Shown: one piece after another, positions 38,401-53,400 of the stretch
Position numbering within the stretch: the stretch's first letter is position 1
How the letters are laid out: each line of letters starts with the position of its first letter
Assembly: GCA_911728455.2 (NCBI GenBank)
Contig: OU452236.1
Span: 11,399,195-11,463,194, forward strand
From: Marthasterias glacialis
Lineage: Eukaryota > Echinodermata > Asteroidea > Forcipulatida > Asteriidae
DNA: 64,000 nucleotides
Direction: 5' to 3'
Notes under the pieces: model-generated
The model's database searches: none
What the model was told of the DNA's origin: nothing
What the model saw: the letters and a program-made list of their open reading frames with translations, nothing else
Translations under genes and position numbers: made by a program

Positions 38401-41400
38401 CGGCGAATTTCCTTGCATCACAATTGCAGTTTTGTCTCATTTTGACTGCCTGTATGTTTGTTTTCATAGATCAGTGGCCAAAATAATAATAATAACAACA
38501 ACATTGAAAGAAACTGTAAGTTTGAAATTTGGTTCACACACGCCCTCACACAGTCAAAAATACTGCAAATTGCCCTTTAAAGCATGAATCAACAGTGTGT
38601 TCAGTTTTAGAATATTCATTTTTAATTAAATGAGTGGAGGGATTTATGTCTGAGGTCACCTTGAATCGAAAAACAAAAAAAGGAAATGCACTCATCCTGC
38701 AGACTGCATTATATAAAGCATTGAATTTGACTTGCCATTGCTGTATTCTTGTCATGACAGAGGGAAGAATTACATGAACATGTATGTGGGAGTTGGTTGT
38801 TTTTATTGGAAGGATTAAGCGAGGTTGTCTACATTGTGATGAGTATTGCTTGTTGGTATTAGAGTAGTGAGGTTACTACGGGCTTATAAAGATAGACATT
38901 GTAAATAGCGGAAATTTAAAAATAGCATGAGGCTCAGTTAGCGATGGTAATTTACATTTTGTAGGACGTAGTTATTGCTTTGAGGATTATCTTACTATAA
39001 TTTGTGGAATGGTGTTTGTCTGTCTGTGTGTCTGTCTGTATGTTATTGGAACTCCGCTCTGAATTCTGCAGTAAAACTTGCAAACTTTTCATGGAAGAAG
39101 GGTATTGATTTCATCTTCAACCTCCCCAAATTAATGAACAAAATCCATTCAGAAAAACCATGATATAAGCAAGAAAATGAAATCAGTGGATTTTACGGGA
39201 CTTTTCACTGTTTATGCAAATGGGCCGCGTGTGCTGCGTGCTGTGTAAACAAAAGCCATTGTAGACATGATACGTTTTTCAGTGTTGTTATGGGCTGTGA
39301 GTTTGTCCATTGCTGCGAGTTGGGTAGACACCCCCATACACACACACCTACATACAATACGCTGCACGTTGGTTTCGCGCTAGTAAGTAAGTAATTATGG
39401 TTTTGTTTGTATTTTAGTTTGCATACATGTACATGTAGTAGTCATAAAGCTCTGTTTACTTTTTATTTTCTTTTTGGGGTAGTTTCTTTATTTGAATCTT
39501 TCCCATGATTTTGTTTGACATCTTGTAAGTTTTCCTCTTTTTTACACTTTTGATCATGTCTTTATATTTTTCTTACTTTTTATAGATTTACTGAATATTT
39601 GTATCCATCCTGCTATTAGTGCTTGCGCTGTTGGATGTGCAGCCAACCATACATAAAACATTTATTTCATTTATTACATGTATTTGAAAAAAAATCTTCA
39701 GATGTTTGAAGAGATAAATCTTAAACATAATTTGTTTTATGTGGGCTGTAGGGTTTACAGCGAATGTACTAAAGTGAAGTATTTCTAACAGTGGGTAATG
39801 TTTCTTCAAGTAAACATTTGGCAGGAAGTAGAGTTAATAAACATTTACATGTAATTCATCTGCTAATCTAAGGAGATGAGAGAGTAACGAATTAAGATGA
39901 TCCTGTACAAAGCCCTTGCATTTTACTTCATTTGATTGCAAAGACCACTTTATATTTCCTGAAGATTTCACCTACTACGAAGCACTTGCATTCTAGTACT
40001 GCATTTGGTTCCAAGGACTGTAGTGTAAGATAGTCTGAATACATCTTGAAGATGTCACCACCGTTGGACACACTAACACTCCCAGGTCCTTCATTAGAGC
40101 TGTTCCTAAGGCAATAAGGTCTTGATCTCATCATTCTGATGTCAGCTTTGGCAGCAAGACTTAATTGAGTCTTAATCCAGGGATTGTAAAGTGTAGATGG
40201 TAAGTCTAGTAGCTAGACTGTGTATGTACTGGCCGACCATCATCTCATTGTGTTAAAGTAATTAGTTTTCTAGCAGTCAATTAAAATTTGGACTTCACTC
40301 CAGGCAATGGACACCACCAAACATGAAGACAGTGACTTGTGTTGAGAAATATAGCCAACCCGCACTATGTATTTAAGTACACCTTCCATTAGTTCAATCA
40401 AAAAAAAAAAAGCCTGCTAAATTTGACAGGTTTTGAGTTGTGATGAAGAAGAGGATGCCTGGTTAAGCTTACTGATATTATATATCACATTCAGCAAAAG
40501 CATTTTATTTGAAATAACTATCAGCTGCAAACTTCTTCTTTTGCCACAATTGCGTGAGTAGGAATTTTCAAAACGCTTGTTAAAGTTATTTTGCACTATT
40601 TGCCATTCACCTCTTTGGACCCGGTTCCAATCCCACCTCAGACTTGAGCCTTGCAGGTGGATTGGTAGACTTTTGAGTCACAGTGTTTGAGTACACGTTT
40701 GTTCATCCTGGCCAGCTTGATATGATATTGTGTTTTTTTAAAATGTATTTTCCCTGTTTGAGTTTATGGATTTTTATGGATATACATGTAAATAAATATA
40801 CAATGTATTTTTCTTTCTTTTCCCCAACTTTTTTTTCAGGATTGGATTTTCAGTCCTTACCTGTTTGAGTGGGTTTATCCCCATTTGGGGTTTTCCTCCC
40901 ACATCTGACTGAGAAATTTCTTCATCGTCTCCTATTCATTCTGTTATTGACGTGTGCACTGTAGCATGCATACTAAAATAAAATGAACTAAAAAGAAATA
41001 ATAATAACATGTTGAAGTTGAAGTCATTGCATATCTCATGAAGTGTGTGCATCAGTAATGATTAATGAAAACAATTACACAGATGACATGAGTTATGATA
41101 TGGATTATGTCACTGGCGGTAGAAACTGTTTGTTGTTATGGGTAGTCAATTCACATGACTTGAAAACATGGACAGCATGTACTGTTGATGTACTGTTTAT
41201 AAAATGTGGCCATAAATTATAGTTTGCTAGTAATCTTAGACTTTTATGTACTCTATACCCGAGTCCTTATTGATTAGAAAGTAAACCTAAACCAAATTGT
41301 CATCGGATCTTTTCAGATAATCCAAGTTCAATTTCCATGTAGCAAATCCCGGAAACTAAACCCAACAATTTAGAGTTTTAGTGAAACCGAATATTTGAGC

Positions 41401-44400
41401 AGTATGGGTTCCATCTGTTGTAGGATCACGCATGGAAGCTTGTATTGTACACACAGCCCTCCTTAATAATTTGAATAATTAAACAAAGAAATTTGCTTAA
41501 TTTATTTATCACAGGCAATTAGAAACCTGAGTTGGCTTTGACCAATTACAGAGATAGTATTCTACGCCTTGTAGATGTGAATTCACGTGTGATTCTCTTG
41601 ACGGAATATTGCCCGGCTGTTTGCTTTAATTTCATTTGGTTCACTTGGCTGAAGGGAGTAGGTTTAATAAAGCCGGGGGGGTTTGCTGGTCTGAGTGCGT
41701 GGTACATTTCGTCGTATTAATATTTGCTTGGTTCAACCTGGAGCCAGAAAGTGCTTGGTTTATTTTGGTGAGTACTTTCCTTCATGCTGGTATGTTTTTT
41801 TTCTGTTTTGTTGAGGTTCACTGTAACTAACCATTCAAATTGAACAGGTACAGTAGTACTGTTTGACTTGTGCACATTTAAAGTTTAAATTTAAAGTTAC
41901 ACATAGAAACATGTACAGTTGAGTTTTCTTTCAGAAATGAATGTAAGATTAAAAGTTATTCAAAAGCAGATTCATTTTTTCACATAAAAACAAATATATA
42001 GTGTCACATTTTAAAGAACAGCAGATGTCCATTAAAATGAAAAGCTAAATTTCTTTTCTTTTGTTCCATAAAATAGTGAGTAAAAATTGTTTGTTGTTAT
42101 TTGAGTTCATAAGGAATGTATTATCCATCGATTAAAAAAATTATTGCGTGGGGGTCTTCATGATGTAAGGTCGGGGGAAAAAAACCCTAGTCTGGTACCT
42201 TGATACTGAGTACAACTTCGCTCATAACACACTTCCAATCGACTCAAAATACACATAAGACCTCAGTGCAACAACACGGTCAGGCTGTGCACAGGCAACA
42301 AAGGCTCCTGACCTTACGTCACAAAATTGTTTATGTTTATGCAGATTAATGCTCCCACTGGAGGGGCGGGTTGGTACTTGAAAATCTTCAATTAGTTTTA
42401 CCAAGAAACATTTTTACAAAAAAGGTGTATTTACACTCCAAAAATACGTTTCTTAGTTTGTAATGAATAAAAAAGTCCATTTCACATGTGAAATTCGGTA
42501 TTGGAGTGTTGAGTGTGGAAACATCTTATTGATGATGGCATTTAAGATGACGTTGTAATAAGATGGTGATGGGGAAGAGTAGGAGGATAAGGGGTGGAGG
42601 AAGGAGAGGATAAGACTATACCTCCCATGTATAACATATCTTATTTTAGTAATAAAACCAAGGGACCCTCAAAGGTGACTTGCACTGTGACCTGTAGGCC
42701 TGAAGATACCTGTGTAGAGAAGATGTTGAAAAAATCTCAGTTTTAGATGCTGGCGGATAACTCTTAAGAGGTAAAACCCACGTAATCAGGTAGGGACTGA
42801 AAACCAAATCCACACAGAAGGCTGTGGTGAACGAGGGATTTGAACGAGGGGAAAGGCTTAGAAGAAATCACTGAGCCAACCTGAATGCCCTTATTGGTTT
42901 TTGCCCTACTGATATTTCATGAGTTACCATGGCCAATCAGTCATAAAATGCTCTGCAGATAACATCATATAAAACAAATTTGTCTGCTTAGTTTTAGTGG
43001 CAACCTGTCCCATTTTGGGTTAGCAATATTTGTTGTGTGCTCAGCAAATTTGTGTTCTTGACAAAAGCACAATAAAATTGTCTCCTGGTTGGCAGTGTTT
43101 CCTTGTATTTTGCACTTGCATCGCTCCATCCAATAGATATTGATAGTCGGCTAATAATGTAGCCTCTGCCTGTCCCCAAGATAAAATTGCATCTCGCTCT
43201 CTCTCTCTTCAGTGTTCTCTTCAAGAAAGAAATTTAAAGCTTGAATCAATGAAAAAAAAGTCCACTTGAGGGAGAAAGCTAGAGGATGGAGCCCTTTTAT
43301 TCTAGTGATGAAAAAAAAAATCATTTCGGAGGTCCCTCTGGTGTCAAAAGAAGACACTTAAAAAACGCATCAAATCTGAACACTTGATTGGATGTATGGC
43401 CTATGGACGACCCATGAAGTAGCCTGCTGTTTTTCCACTCGAGTGCAGAGCACTTTGTGCCAAACAGGACATTCCCCAAAGGCAAGCTTTGGGTACCTGA
43501 AGAACTACACGACCCTGATGTAGAGCACTAGAAAGCCATCTCATTAATGGGAACGAGTGAGTACACATGTACACAGGCCTCTTGTGTTTGGCCTCTTATC
43601 AAAGGTCAATGTTGACTTAAAGTTTTAATTGCACTACAGTCTTAAGGACATCGATCCATTTAAAATCATTGAGAGCCACTCACCCATGTCTTATTGATTG
43701 CAGTCTAAAACCTTTTTCACACTCGGAGCCCTGTCTTATGGAAACACAACCCTGGGAAATTCCTGGGAATTACCATTTCAATCTGCATTTTTTGCATACT
43801 TTATTTTATCTTGAGAAAATCGAATTAGCTGTTGCAAACTGCTTACCAACCAAAAGGACCTGTGGTATAGTATGCAAATGCAAAAACTTGTTAATGGCCT
43901 GATGTTTTGACCCTAGCAGAGTCTTTCTCAAAGGCTAAAAAGCCTTTTTATCTGTATTATTTTATTTTACTCTGACTGGGGATTTTGTTTTGGGGTGGGG
44001 GAGTGTCTTGCAAGATCTTGGACTTTACTTTAAAGCCTCTTTCACACTTAACAAATATCCAAGGGAAATTACTGGAGAATTTGGTTGGCCTTTGCACACT
44101 TGAATAGCTAACCTTGGCAAACTCCTGGGAAATGGCTACCACCGCTTGGGAGTAGGGTTAAGTGAGAAAAGCAAGCTTGGTTAGCATACTGAATATTTGT
44201 TTTCCCTAGGAATATTGCATCAAGTGTGAAGTAAACTTAGGGTGACCATGGACTTAAAATTCCCAGGGTTTGTTTCCTTGGCTCTCTAGTGTGAAAAGGG
44301 CTTTTAAAAGATGATTAAGACCAGATTGAAGTGTCCTGAAAAGATTCAATTAGCAATCAACCAGTGGTGTTTAGAGAATTGGTACAGGTGTATTGGTGTT

Positions 44401-47400
44401 AAAGAGGGGCTCTAAAATCAAAGTCAGTTTTGTGATGCACTCATTTTTCTTATTAAATTGTGAAAACAAATGCAAGTCTCTAACCTTTATTGTGGTTTAT
44501 TGCTTAATATTTGAAATTAAAAAATTGCACCCCCTTAAAGTGATCCTTGTCCAGCAGCTTCCCAGGTTATATCCATAACTTTTTATTTTGAGCCATACAT
44601 CAAAACTCTATGGTTGTGTCATGTACTTGGGGTGTGATCCCTGGCTACACGGCAGTAACCAGGTTGAATGGCTTCTGACTGGCACTCCCAAACAAAGATA
44701 TTGACATAATAGGGAGACCGCCAACATTAGGGCTGGATAGCTCAGGTGGTAGAGTGCCAGTACGTTAATCCAGGGGTCGCTGGTACAAATCCCACTCCTG
44801 TCAATTTTTCTTTGTTTATCCCAAAATTGAAGTCTCTAACCTCGCGAATATTGTCATTTTATTTGATACTCTTTCAGAGTTAAACTTAAAACATGACGTC
44901 ATTGGATATCAACAAATTTGTCTGTACATTCCACAGAGGAATTTGTGCATCAGTCAAAAGGTCAAGTTCTATGCCTTTTTGATTGAATATCATCAAAATT
45001 CAGGAATGAACTAAAAACAAATCCTGTACAAAAATATACAGACCCATTTATTTGAAATGTGACGTCTTTGGACGTTTTGGATTCTGACAAAATTTGCACT
45101 GAAAAGGTATCAAAACACAGTGGTATTTTACACTGTTTTTACGTGAGGTTAGAGATTTGCAATATTTTGTCTACTTTCATAAGGACTCTATCTATTGGAA
45201 AATGAGAGCATCACAAAACTGAATTTGATATAAGAGTCCCTCTTTAAAAGAGAAAGAAGTGGTACATGTACTTGGGTGCTTACTGTGGGGCTTGCAGGAC
45301 AGTTTCAAATTTTGCATGACACAGTTTCAGGAATAAATTTTATATTTCTAAAATGTTGAATACTAATGTAATAGGCATATTCTTGAGATGCAAAAACTCA
45401 GGCAATACCAGTTTTCTCCCCAGGATTTTTCATAACTGGGGGGCATTCTGAACCCAAATTTTGAAAGTGTGGCCGAAGCTCACTGAATTGGTAGCAGGTC
45501 CTTGGAATGTTTTTATTTGGTTTAAAAAGCTCAACTGTGCAATCTGGAGCATTTAAGATGGTTTTATATTCGGATTTTTTTGTAAATTTGATATTAAAAT
45601 CTAAAAAAAAAAATAAAAATTGTTGTGTAGCGGCCGTAATTTCTGCCTATTGGCCTGTAATTAAGCTTATATGTAACTCGTGCATATCGACCCGATACGC
45701 TAGCATGTGCAATGGGGAGAACCCTGAATGCAAGATCAAAAAAACTTATCTGAAAATAAAAACGAACACACCTCCTGTGACACTGTTTGTTATCGCTATC
45801 GCAGTCTATCTTGTAGAGTCAGAGATATGTGTACACTGTACACTCAATGCTAGATTTGTAAATTTAGCCTTGGGCCTTTTCCACAGCGCTTTCTTTAGAT
45901 GAATAGAGGCACGGCTGCCTAAGAACCTCTTGTCTCCAACCATTGCTTCCAATCGTCTCCAGACCGGAACACAATTTCCCGTCACTGAAGTTGGGTTCCC
46001 TGGATCAGGTGGCCTATGATTGGTAATTCATGTTGACGTTGCGGGGTCTTCATTCCGAGCTGTTAGTTAAGAACGTGACATGTTAGGAGCATCAGTCTGC
46101 CCTTATTCCAACAAACTGTCACTCACGTGAGTCGTAGTTTGTCAGTTTAGGAACATGATTCTCATGTCAATGGTTAGTGCTCAGGTGGTTTTAATATGGT
46201 GACAGCTAGTTCTCTATAAAGAACAGAGGATGTAAATGTAGAGAGGTTATCATCGCACCTGGGAGTTTGTACATGTCTGTGCCATTCCTACTAACAATCT
46301 TTCTAATGACAAGAGGCTGATTAAGTGTAAATATTTAATAATTCTTCACCTTACATTGTATTTCTTCATCTGGTACAGCTCATCACCAAAAAATCAATTT
46401 CTGTGGCATTTCTCAATTTATGAGAGGAAGCTTGACTAAAAGACAGCAGTTTGTTTGGTTTTTGATATGGAATTTCATCATGTCGGACTGTCGTTGGATT
46501 TGGTTAATGCAATCAGAGGTGTGTTGGTCAATATGAGCGGGGGAATTAATGAACTGTGTGGGCCTGGAATCACATGGAGGCAATCACCCATCTAGCTACT
46601 GACTGGTCTTGGACATAGTGCCCCTTCAAAATTATCAAAAAAATTCAGTGAAAGTGCCCTTTGCAAAATGAAAATGGCCTCCCTCTCAAAGATATAGTTC
46701 CAGATTGGTCTGGTGAGTTTGGCAAGTACAGGGTTTAATTTCGTAGAGCTGTTAGGCAGGAATTGCCGCTTAGCAAATTTGTCTGCTAAGGAAAAAACTA
46801 GCAGTGTACCAGGTGCAATCAATAGACATTACATGGTACATGTACTTTGTCTGGTAATCTGTTTTTTCTGCTAGCAAGATTTGTCTGTGCTGCGCAATTC
46901 TTAGTTTTTCAAAATTGGACCTTGTGGTTGTGCAATTTGACCTGATCAGGATGGTACATGAGTGGTAGTGTAGTGTACATGGGAGGGTGGGGGGTTAACG
47001 TATCCAATATGAACTGCACACCAGCCTGTGGTTTGGACAAGACAAGGATATGAGTTGAATTAAGGAGTTGAAATGATGCAACTGAAAATAAAGATGGACT
47101 GAATGTTTTCAGGGTAATTGATGCGATATCAGGACAAAGATGTCTCATTATTTGTACTGATTGATTACCTCGTTAAACTGTATTCAAGAGAGTCATAATT
47201 TGAAAGTTAAACTTTGCAATCTCGGACTACTTGGTAAATACTAATATTATCAAGTAGTCCTCCCATTAGTCCGTCACATGAATATAATAATTATTTTGAC
47301 AGCGTCCTGTGTGGATTAAATTTATTCATGACCAACATACATTTAGGCTCATCAATCATCATGTTGTCAATATTGTCTTGCAGACATTACAAGTTTCAAA

Positions 47401-50400
47401 CTAGTGTTATTATGTAGTAGTCAGACCAAGCCAGTGTTTATTTGCTACCCAAGTACTAGCAACAGTAGGGGAATTATCCTGCCGTTTCTGGTTCACATAG
47501 CAAGTGCCCTTGTCTACAGGTTTCCTCAGGCTTGAGAGCTACAGTGATTATGTTCACTTATGAGGCATCCTTGGTTTCATCACCTGAAATATATAATAAT
47601 AAAAAAATAATAAAAGATTGTTAAAGTATCATTCGATTCATTTCAATGCAAATACATGACTATTAGTACCCTCTCAATTCTCGGATCTCAGGTCCATGCA
47701 CTTTTTTTAATAGTTTTTTGGGGATTTTTTTCAAGATACATATTTGTGTGTGCGGTTTATATTAATTTTATGGTATTGTAATACTGTCATTTGACCAGTT
47801 AATTTTTATGATTGCCTTGACATTCTTGGTGTTGGTATTTTTAATGAGTGTTGTACTTTCCTGTAACAATGAGAATGGGAGGTCTACCTTCATGAAGGAG
47901 GGTGTTTGCATGGATCTAGCATGGAGGAAAGACCTCTATGAAGGAGGGTGTTTGAATGGATGTAGAATGGAGGAAAGACCTCTATGAAGGAGGGTGTTTG
48001 AATGGATGTAGAATGGAGGAAAGACCTCTATGAAGGAGGGTGTTTGAATGGATGTAGCATGGAGGAAAGACCCCTATGAAGGAGGGTGTTTGAATGGATC
48101 TAGCATGGAGGAAAGACCTCTATGAAGGAGGGTGTTTGAATGGATGTAGAATGGAGGAAAGACCTCTATGAAGGAGGGTGTTTGAATGGATGTAGAATGG
48201 AGGAAAGACCTCTATGAAGGAGGGTGTTTGAATGGATGTAGCATGGAGGAAAGACCTCTATGAAGGAGGATGTTTGAATGGATTTAGCATGGAGGAAAGA
48301 CCTCTATGAAGGAGGGTGTTTGAATGGATGTAGAATGGAGGAAAGACCTCTATGAAGGAGGGTGTTTGAATGGATGTAGAATGGAGGAAAGACCTCTATG
48401 AAGGAGGATGTTTGAATGGATTTAGCATGGAGGAAAGACCTCTATGAAGGAGGGTGTTTGAATGGATGTAGAATGGAGGAAAGACCTCTATGAAGGAGGG
48501 TGTTTGAATGGATGTAGAATGGAGGAAAGACCTCTATGAAGGAGGTTGTTTGAATGGATGTAGAATGGAGGAAAGACCTCTATGAAGGAGGTTGTTTGAA
48601 TGGATGTAGAATGGAGGAAAGACCTCTATGAAGGAGGGTGTTTGAATGGATGTAGAATGGAGGAAAGACCTCTATGAAGGAGGGTGTTTGAATGGATGTA
48701 GAATGGAGGAAAGACCTCTATGAAGGAGGGTGTTTGAATGGATGTAGCATGGAGGAAAGACCTCTATGAAGGAGGGTGTTTGAATGGATGTAGCATGGAG
48801 GAAAGACCTCTATGAAGGAGGGTGTTTGAATGGATGTAGCATGGAGGAAAGACCTCTATGAAGGAGGGTGTTTGAATGGATGTAGCATGGAGGAAAGACC
48901 TCTATGAAGGAGGATGTTTGAATGGATGTAGCATGGAGGAAAGACCTCTATGAAGGAGGGTGTTTGAATGGATGTAGCATGGAGGAAAGACCTCTATGAA
49001 GGAGGGTGTTTGAATGGATGTAGCATGGAGGAAAGACCTCTATGAAGGAGGGTGTTTGAATGGGTGTAGAATGGAGGAAAGACCTCTATGAAGGAGGGTG
49101 TTTGAATGGATGTAGCATGGAGGAAAGACCTCTATGAAGGAGGGTGTTTGAATGGATGTAGCATGGAGGAAAGACCTCTATGAAGGAGGGTGTTTGAATG
49201 GATGTAGAATGGAGGAAAGACCTCTATGAAGGAGGGTGTTTGAATGGATGTAGCATGGAGGAAAGACCTCTATGAAGGAGGATGTTTGAATGGATGTAGA
49301 ATGGAGAAAAGACCTCTTTGAAGGAGGGTGTTTGAATGGATGTAGCATGGAGGAAAGACCTCTATGAAGGAGGATGTTTGAATGGATGTAGAATGGAGAA
49401 AAGACCTCTTTGAAGGAGGGTGTTTGAATGGATGTAGCATGGAGGAAAGACCTCTATGAAGGAGGATGTTTGAATGGATTTAGCATGGAGGAAAGACCTC
49501 TATGAAGGAGGGTGTTTGAATGGATGTAGAATGGAGAAAAGACCTCTTTGAAGGAGGGTGTTTGAATGGATGTAGCATGGAGGAAAGACCTCTATGAAGG
49601 AGGATGTTTGAATGGATTTAGCATGGAGGAAAGACCTCTATGAAGGAGGGTGTTTTGAATGGATGTAGAATGGAGAAAAGACCTCTAGGAAGGGGGTGCT
49701 TGCATGGATTTAGCATGGAAGAAAGACCTCTAGGAAGGAGGGTGTTTGCATTAAGTAGTGGTGGCACTGAGAGAAGCCAGTGACTTGGTGGTTTGACCAG
49801 CGTACTCTGGCAGTCATCTGGAGACATGAGTTGATGATTTGATAAGATTAGGGAAAGTGACTCTAAGTTTTGGAAACGATGCAGTGAAAATGCAAGGTTG
49901 GGTAGGTGCTTGCCCCGGATACATTGCTATTTGGTATGGAGACACACAAAGGCAATCCTTGCCCCTGATCTTAAATGTGGTGCTCCTTGTTCCCATACAT
50001 TTCCCTCACAGATGCCCTTTAGTTGAGAAAATACTGCCCTGCCCTCACAAGAACCAAGTATCAGTTCTGGAAATCATTTTTCTGTATTAAAGATGACTTC
50101 ATTAAAACCATTGAGGTGACACTTAAATGATCAAATTGTCAGTCCGGATGTTTTGTGCATCATTGCCACCTCACATTATGCGTGTAACTTTCTACATGAT
50201 CTCAATTTTGTCAGAGGTCATGGTTAATTAAGATTTATAAACTTGTAGTTGATGATCTGGAGCCAGTTGAATGATTGTGAAGTCTGGAAGGAGTAGACAG
50301 TTCTGGATCATGTGACGGTATGATTGATTGATTGACCTAGGTCAAGTTTGACCTAGTTTGGATCACACATTGAATTACTGCTGTAAGCATACAAGAGTAT

Positions 50401-53400
50401 GATAATTGACCTGGGTCAAACTGACCCAGTTTGGATCACTCATTGAATTACTGACTGTGACCAAGCAGAGTATCGATGATTGATTGACCTGGGTTAAGTT
50501 GATCTAGTTTAGCTCACACATTAAACTAATGACTGACCAAGCAAGAGTATGAGGATTGATTGACCTCGGTCAAATTGACTCAGTTTGGATCACACATCGA
50601 ACTACTGACTTTGACAGTGCAAGACTGAGATCGACACATTTGGTCCACATGTACATATGTAAGACCCAAGACATGAAGATTCAAGATGCTTGAATTGACA
50701 AAAAAGTTAAGAAAAAATTACACTTGTTACACAACAAGGGCATGTTTTTACCCAAAAAACATGCTTGAGGCTTGGGGACTAATTTTAATAGATACTGATA
50801 CAAAAATATTTTTAAAAATCACAACATGTGTTATATAGCCTCAGTGCCGTAACTAAGGTAAAATTTTAGGGGGCACAAAGGGGAGGGGCACTATTTTTCC
50901 ATTAAAATGTTTCCGTTTGTGTTTTTCCTAAACAAGCCCCTGTCAGTGCTCTTCTGATGTGTTGAGGTAAAACAAAATACATTTTGCATGTAAATAATAA
51001 CAAATGGTTTTAAAAACATTGACATTACTACATAAAAGCTCATAAAATGTAACACTTTATTCTGGTAATTTTTAATCTCAAAAATCAAGATTTCAAAAAA
51101 CCAGATGGGGGGCACCCGGGTGGGGCAAGGACATCAGTTGGGGGGGGGGGGTCATAGTTATGCCACTGTATAGCCTACTCTCTCTGTAATGTACACAGCT
51201 CACCTTTGATGACCCAAAACAAGTTTTCACTCCCATTTTGAATCAGTGAATATTCAGATAAACCACACCTATGCTAGCCAATTACTGTTGATTTTTAACC
51301 TGTAAAGATATGGACGCTACAGTATTTATACATGTATGCAAATTCTAAGCCGTGTCTCTGATTAATCAATGTCCTGTATGGAAATCATTCAACCATGGAT
51401 GTGGTTTGTACAAACGGCCATCTTGGAAACCAAACCAAGCCGAGCGAAAAACTAACCTTGGCCAGCAAAATTAAGTTACCACAATCACCGAACTCGCGAA
51501 AAACACTCAACCACTCAGACACTCAATAACTGCATAAATAAATGCATCCTTGTAAATTGACTTAAAAAAAAAACGTAACAGCATATCACGTACATGTAGA
51601 GAGAGTTGTATTTCTAAAGGGATGGTAAAAAAAAAATGAAGAAGAAATATATTTTTTTAATGTAGAATTTGGATTGAGTAAGGATTCATAACTCCCATTG
51701 GCCCCTCAGACCATGGAGTGTATGAACATGCTGTGCATTGTACATTAGCTGGTGTAGAGATTTTTAAACCGACGGACAAAGAGCTTGTTTTGTTGATGAT
51801 GGCGTCTTATAATTAGGGCTTTTCCCGGGGCTCAATATTATTCACCATATTGCAAACATTTTGTGTTTTTAATTGACATTCACGGCGCCACATTGATCCG
51901 TAAGGTGATAGATTACACAGCCCTGTGTTGCCCAACCTCTGAATATTTCTTGTCAGTTCACATATCAACTGAGGCGTGACCGCTGAATTTATAGGCACAT
52001 GCAATATAAACATAGTCCGACCTAAATTTACAATTCACTGGCAGGATTGTGCGACCTAATTTCATTGATGATGATTTCTACCGTACATGTGCCGCGGCAA
52101 CATGTACATCATTTGCATGCCAAAAAAAACCCACTGTTATAAAAGCTAGGTAAATGATGAGGTTCTGACTAAACACAAGGGACTTTGTGTGGGTCTCTGG
52201 GTAGATTTTATGAAGAAAACTGGAATAAAACATCCTGTGTTTCTACTTTGAGTCATAAATGTTTGGAGCGGTCCTTCTGATTGATTAGAATAATTCACTG
52301 ATCGGTTTAAAAGATCGAAATTTTCTGTTTATTACACTGCCTTTAACCAGCAAGTGTGGATAAGTTTCAATATTTTCAGGAATGAATGTTATTTTACGAG
52401 ATCTTTTTTTTTTTTATGTTTGACAATTATTTAGGTTTATGACCAGCTGGAGGCTATATATCCTGGTGGTATTGGATTAAAAAAAGATGGGCTTGCAACT
52501 TTTTTTATGTCCTATTCACCAGTAAATATAAACCAATGGATATGCATTAAGTCAATTGAAAATTGCCAATTATGGTTTGACCTGAGTTGAATGATATGAT
52601 CCATTAACCAAAACCCTTACATTTCTTATTAAGGAGTCTATTTTGCTGCTCCGTTGCCGTTACATCAAACACGTATGTACACCCGGTGTCCATACCCCCC
52701 TTAGTCATGTATGTTTGTATGTGGGAATTCATATCATTCATAAAATCATGCTGATGGGAACTGATGAAATCAAGCGAACGCCTTGAAGATCTTGTTGAAT
52801 ACCTACTACACGTATCACGTTTCCTTCATTGCGCTTTACCGATCCCCCCATCAAGATTTGGCTAATAATTGGTTTTACTACAGCAGGTGTTGTGCTGGGT
52901 GAAGCTACGATTCCCTTTTTTTTATTTATTTATTTCTGTTAAGGTTGGTTGCTCGGGTGACGTCATTGCCTGATGTCATCTTGGGTGCTTTAATAAAGAG
53001 TTGTAGTTGGTGCCACATTGTGTCAGGGCTTCAGTGTAGTCAATGTGTTGTATTCACGACCACATTACACTATTGAGTGGACTCTCTGAGTCAACCCTTA
53101 TAGTGGAGCTACAGCACATGTTAGAAGACATTTTGATGTTGTAACATGTCAACTTCAATGAGCAATGATGCTGACACTGTCCGAGGATTGAGTAAAAGCC
53201 AGTTATAATACACTTTGTACGCCGTATGCTTTCAAGATCCTTGCCTGTGTACTGTACATGATTGCTGATAGTCTTTACTCTATGCTTGCTCACTGGTGAC
53301 ATTGAAATACACTATCGGGTTATTTATAGGCTGATCACAATACTCTGGTAAGTACTTCTATGGATTTATTTCAATTTAATCAGACGGCTTTGCTCATTAA

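Larger units (their letters stand above)
35498..47893. other. Intron 1 of the unidentified gene, first half
   Basis: No coding sequence supported. Holds the palindromic repeat family with TTTCACACT ends (36457-36672 and 44028-44308), G-runs at 37676-37730, repeat R1 copy 3 (46737-46905), the TTAA element at 44399-45247 and the CAGGG element copy 2 at 45409-45726. Confidence 0.5.

Noticed and set aside
44731..44802. Functional tRNA gene
   Set aside because: Boxes A and B are good but anticodon and T stems do not pair and box B has a mismatch.
45507..45902. 131-residue + frame
   Set aside because: Lies over the CAGGG transposon copy and flanking sequence; the matching region at 30015-30296 is not open.
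47894..49750. CRISPR-like array
   Set aside because: Direct 46-bp tandem repeats with no spacers, in eukaryotic DNA: a minisatellite.
49618..49827. 69-residue minus frame
   Set aside because: Reads through the last minisatellite units; repeat length not a multiple of three, so coding is incidental.
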